From contig JAHBYU010000017.1 of the NCBI GenBank assembly GCA_019635775.1, positions 34,574-98,573 of the forward strand: a DNA stretch of 64,000 nt, written 5' to 3'. Positions 63,467 through 64,000 of the stretch are shown in pieces. The notes under the pieces are model-generated. The model was not told the DNA's origin and did not search any database. It saw only the letters and a program-made list of their open reading frames with translations. The position numbers and the translations under genes are program-made. The DNA comes from Rhizobiaceae bacterium. Its GTDB lineage: Bacteria > Pseudomonadota > Alphaproteobacteria > Rhizobiales > Rhizobiaceae. Position 1 is the first letter of the stretch, and each line of letters begins with the position of its first letter.

Positions 63467-63874
63467 TCAAGCCTTCGCATCGCTGGCGATGCGGTAGCGG
63501 CGTGCACCATCCTTCCCGCTCTCGCTGACCAGATCGAGCGCCAGTTTCTTCTTCACGACCGCAGAGAGAAAGCCGCGAACCGAATGTGCCTGCCAGCCGG
63601 TCTCGGTGATCAGCATATCGATGCTGACACCCTTCGACGTGCGCAGCTTCTTGAGAATCAGCTCTGCCTTGGTGTTCTTGGAAGTCTCGGACTTTGTTGC
63701 CGGCTTCGACTGCTGGGTGGCATTCGCGACCTTCTTACGCTTGGTCGGCTTCGGCTTTTGCCTTGCGGGAGTGCTCGCGCCGCTTATCTTGGCAGGAACT
63801 TTCCGTTGGACGCTTTCTTCCAGCGCGCCCTTTTCGATGCCCGGCACTGCGGTGCTGCCGAGTTTGCTTGCCAT
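63467..63874 (-). CDS. DUF3489 domain protein
   Basis: 135 residues from ATG at 63874 with GGAGACG upstream. The first half is a Lys/Pro/Thr/Ser-rich basic linker (KPKPTKRKKVANATQ), the second a winged-helix-like DUF3489 domain: SKNTKAELILKKLRTSKGVSIDMLITETGWQAHSVRGFLSAVVKKKLALDL. It probably binds DNA; the role is unknown. First gene of a three-gene run DUF3489-DUF2924-recombinase, 4 bp before DUF2924. The 126 bases upstream to the window end show a CCCGC/GCGGG hairpin and no further gene. Confidence 0.87.
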   Translation of the reverse strand: MASKLGSTAVPGIEKGALEESVQRKVPAKISGASTPARQKPKPTKRKKVANATQQSKPATKSETSKNTKAELILKKLRTSKGVSIDMLITETGWQAHSVRGFLSAVVKKKLALDLVSESGKDGARRYRIASDAKA

Positions 63875-64000
63875 TGTTCGTCTCCAGTTCAAGTCCGGCC
63901 AATCCGGTCCTGTACTGGGACAAGCCCGCAATTCAGGCGGGCCGATAGTCGCGACTGGCTATCGCTCAGCCGCGAACCAAGCAATGCGCGCTTTGAGGAA

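Noticed and set aside
1-64000. CRISPR array, rRNA operon or replication origin
   Set aside because: No spaced direct repeats, no rRNA sequence and no DnaA-box cluster were noticed on reading.

Overview
The window is a stretch of an alphaproteobacterial chromosome, most likely Hyphomicrobiales (Rhizobiales) and probably Phyllobacteriaceae (Mesorhizobium/Aquamicrobium/Nitratireductor-like). This is inferred from the GC-rich sequence and from familiar gene neighbourhoods: argJ-peptidylprolyl isomerase-secA; argH-lptM-lysA-TIGR02302; ftsE-ftsX-YdcF-plsC; tyrC-hisC-metA behind a SAM-II riboswitch; cobT-cobS-DnaJ-bolA-aroB-aroK-xerD-accA. Genus is not provable from the sequence alone.

Layout. 0-6.6 kb: mutT, a GNAT enzyme, argJ and a periplasmic peptidylprolyl isomerase on the minus strand, divergent from secA. 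6.9-9.8 kb: a CelD-like acyltransferase and an acyl-CoA synthetase, convergent. 9.8-10.9 kb: a small accessory patch beside tRNA-Leu(CAA). It holds an IS21-like tandem repeat and a 107-residue protein that joins a lasso-peptide-type leader motif to a self-cleaving peptidase S74 domain. This is the most unusual item in the window. 11-19.2 kb: housekeeping and membrane genes (YqaA, DsbB, HNH, DNA glycosylase, GluQ-RS, two transporters/membrane proteins, SDR, cobalamin adenosyltransferase, rhomboid). 19.2-22.1 kb: etfBA and 3-hydroxybutyryl-CoA dehydrogenase, a fatty-acid/electron-transfer cluster. 22.2-28.7 kb: tlpA diverging from argH-lptM-lysA-TIGR02302. 28.7-34 kb: GST, hpt and a DUF3426-like protein diverging from ftsEX-YdcF-plsC. 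34-40.5 kb: an oxidoreductase, ChaC, DUF2125, GNAT, tyrC-hisC, and riboswitch-controlled metA. 40.5-46.2 kb: methyltransferase, gloB-cupin, EamA, DUF3108, rpmB, the queuosine-precursor transporter and a spermidine-synthase-like protein. 46.3-60.9 kb: phytase-like/cobT/cobS, DnaJ, bolA, aroKB, a 50-residue membrane protein overlapping xerD, accA, an L,D-transpeptidase with a TusA protein, a CobW GTPase coupled to a D,D-carboxypeptidase, and an M20 amidohydrolase.

From 61.0 kb the chromosome core ends at tRNA-Arg(CCU). It is followed by a phage-type module on the minus strand (DUF3489, DUF2924, large serine recombinase), which looks like the left end of a mobile element running off the window.

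Functional links: aerobic cobalamin synthesis (cobST) and adenosylation (PduO type) are both present, and a CobW-family GTPase suggests metal handling. Cell-envelope functions recur (ftsEX, L,D-transpeptidase, D,D-carboxypeptidase, lptM, plsC). Amino-acid biosynthesis genes are scattered in small operons (argJ, argH, lysA, tyrC, hisC, metA, aroBK). Many adjacent same-strand genes overlap by ATGA or TTGA, indicating translational coupling.
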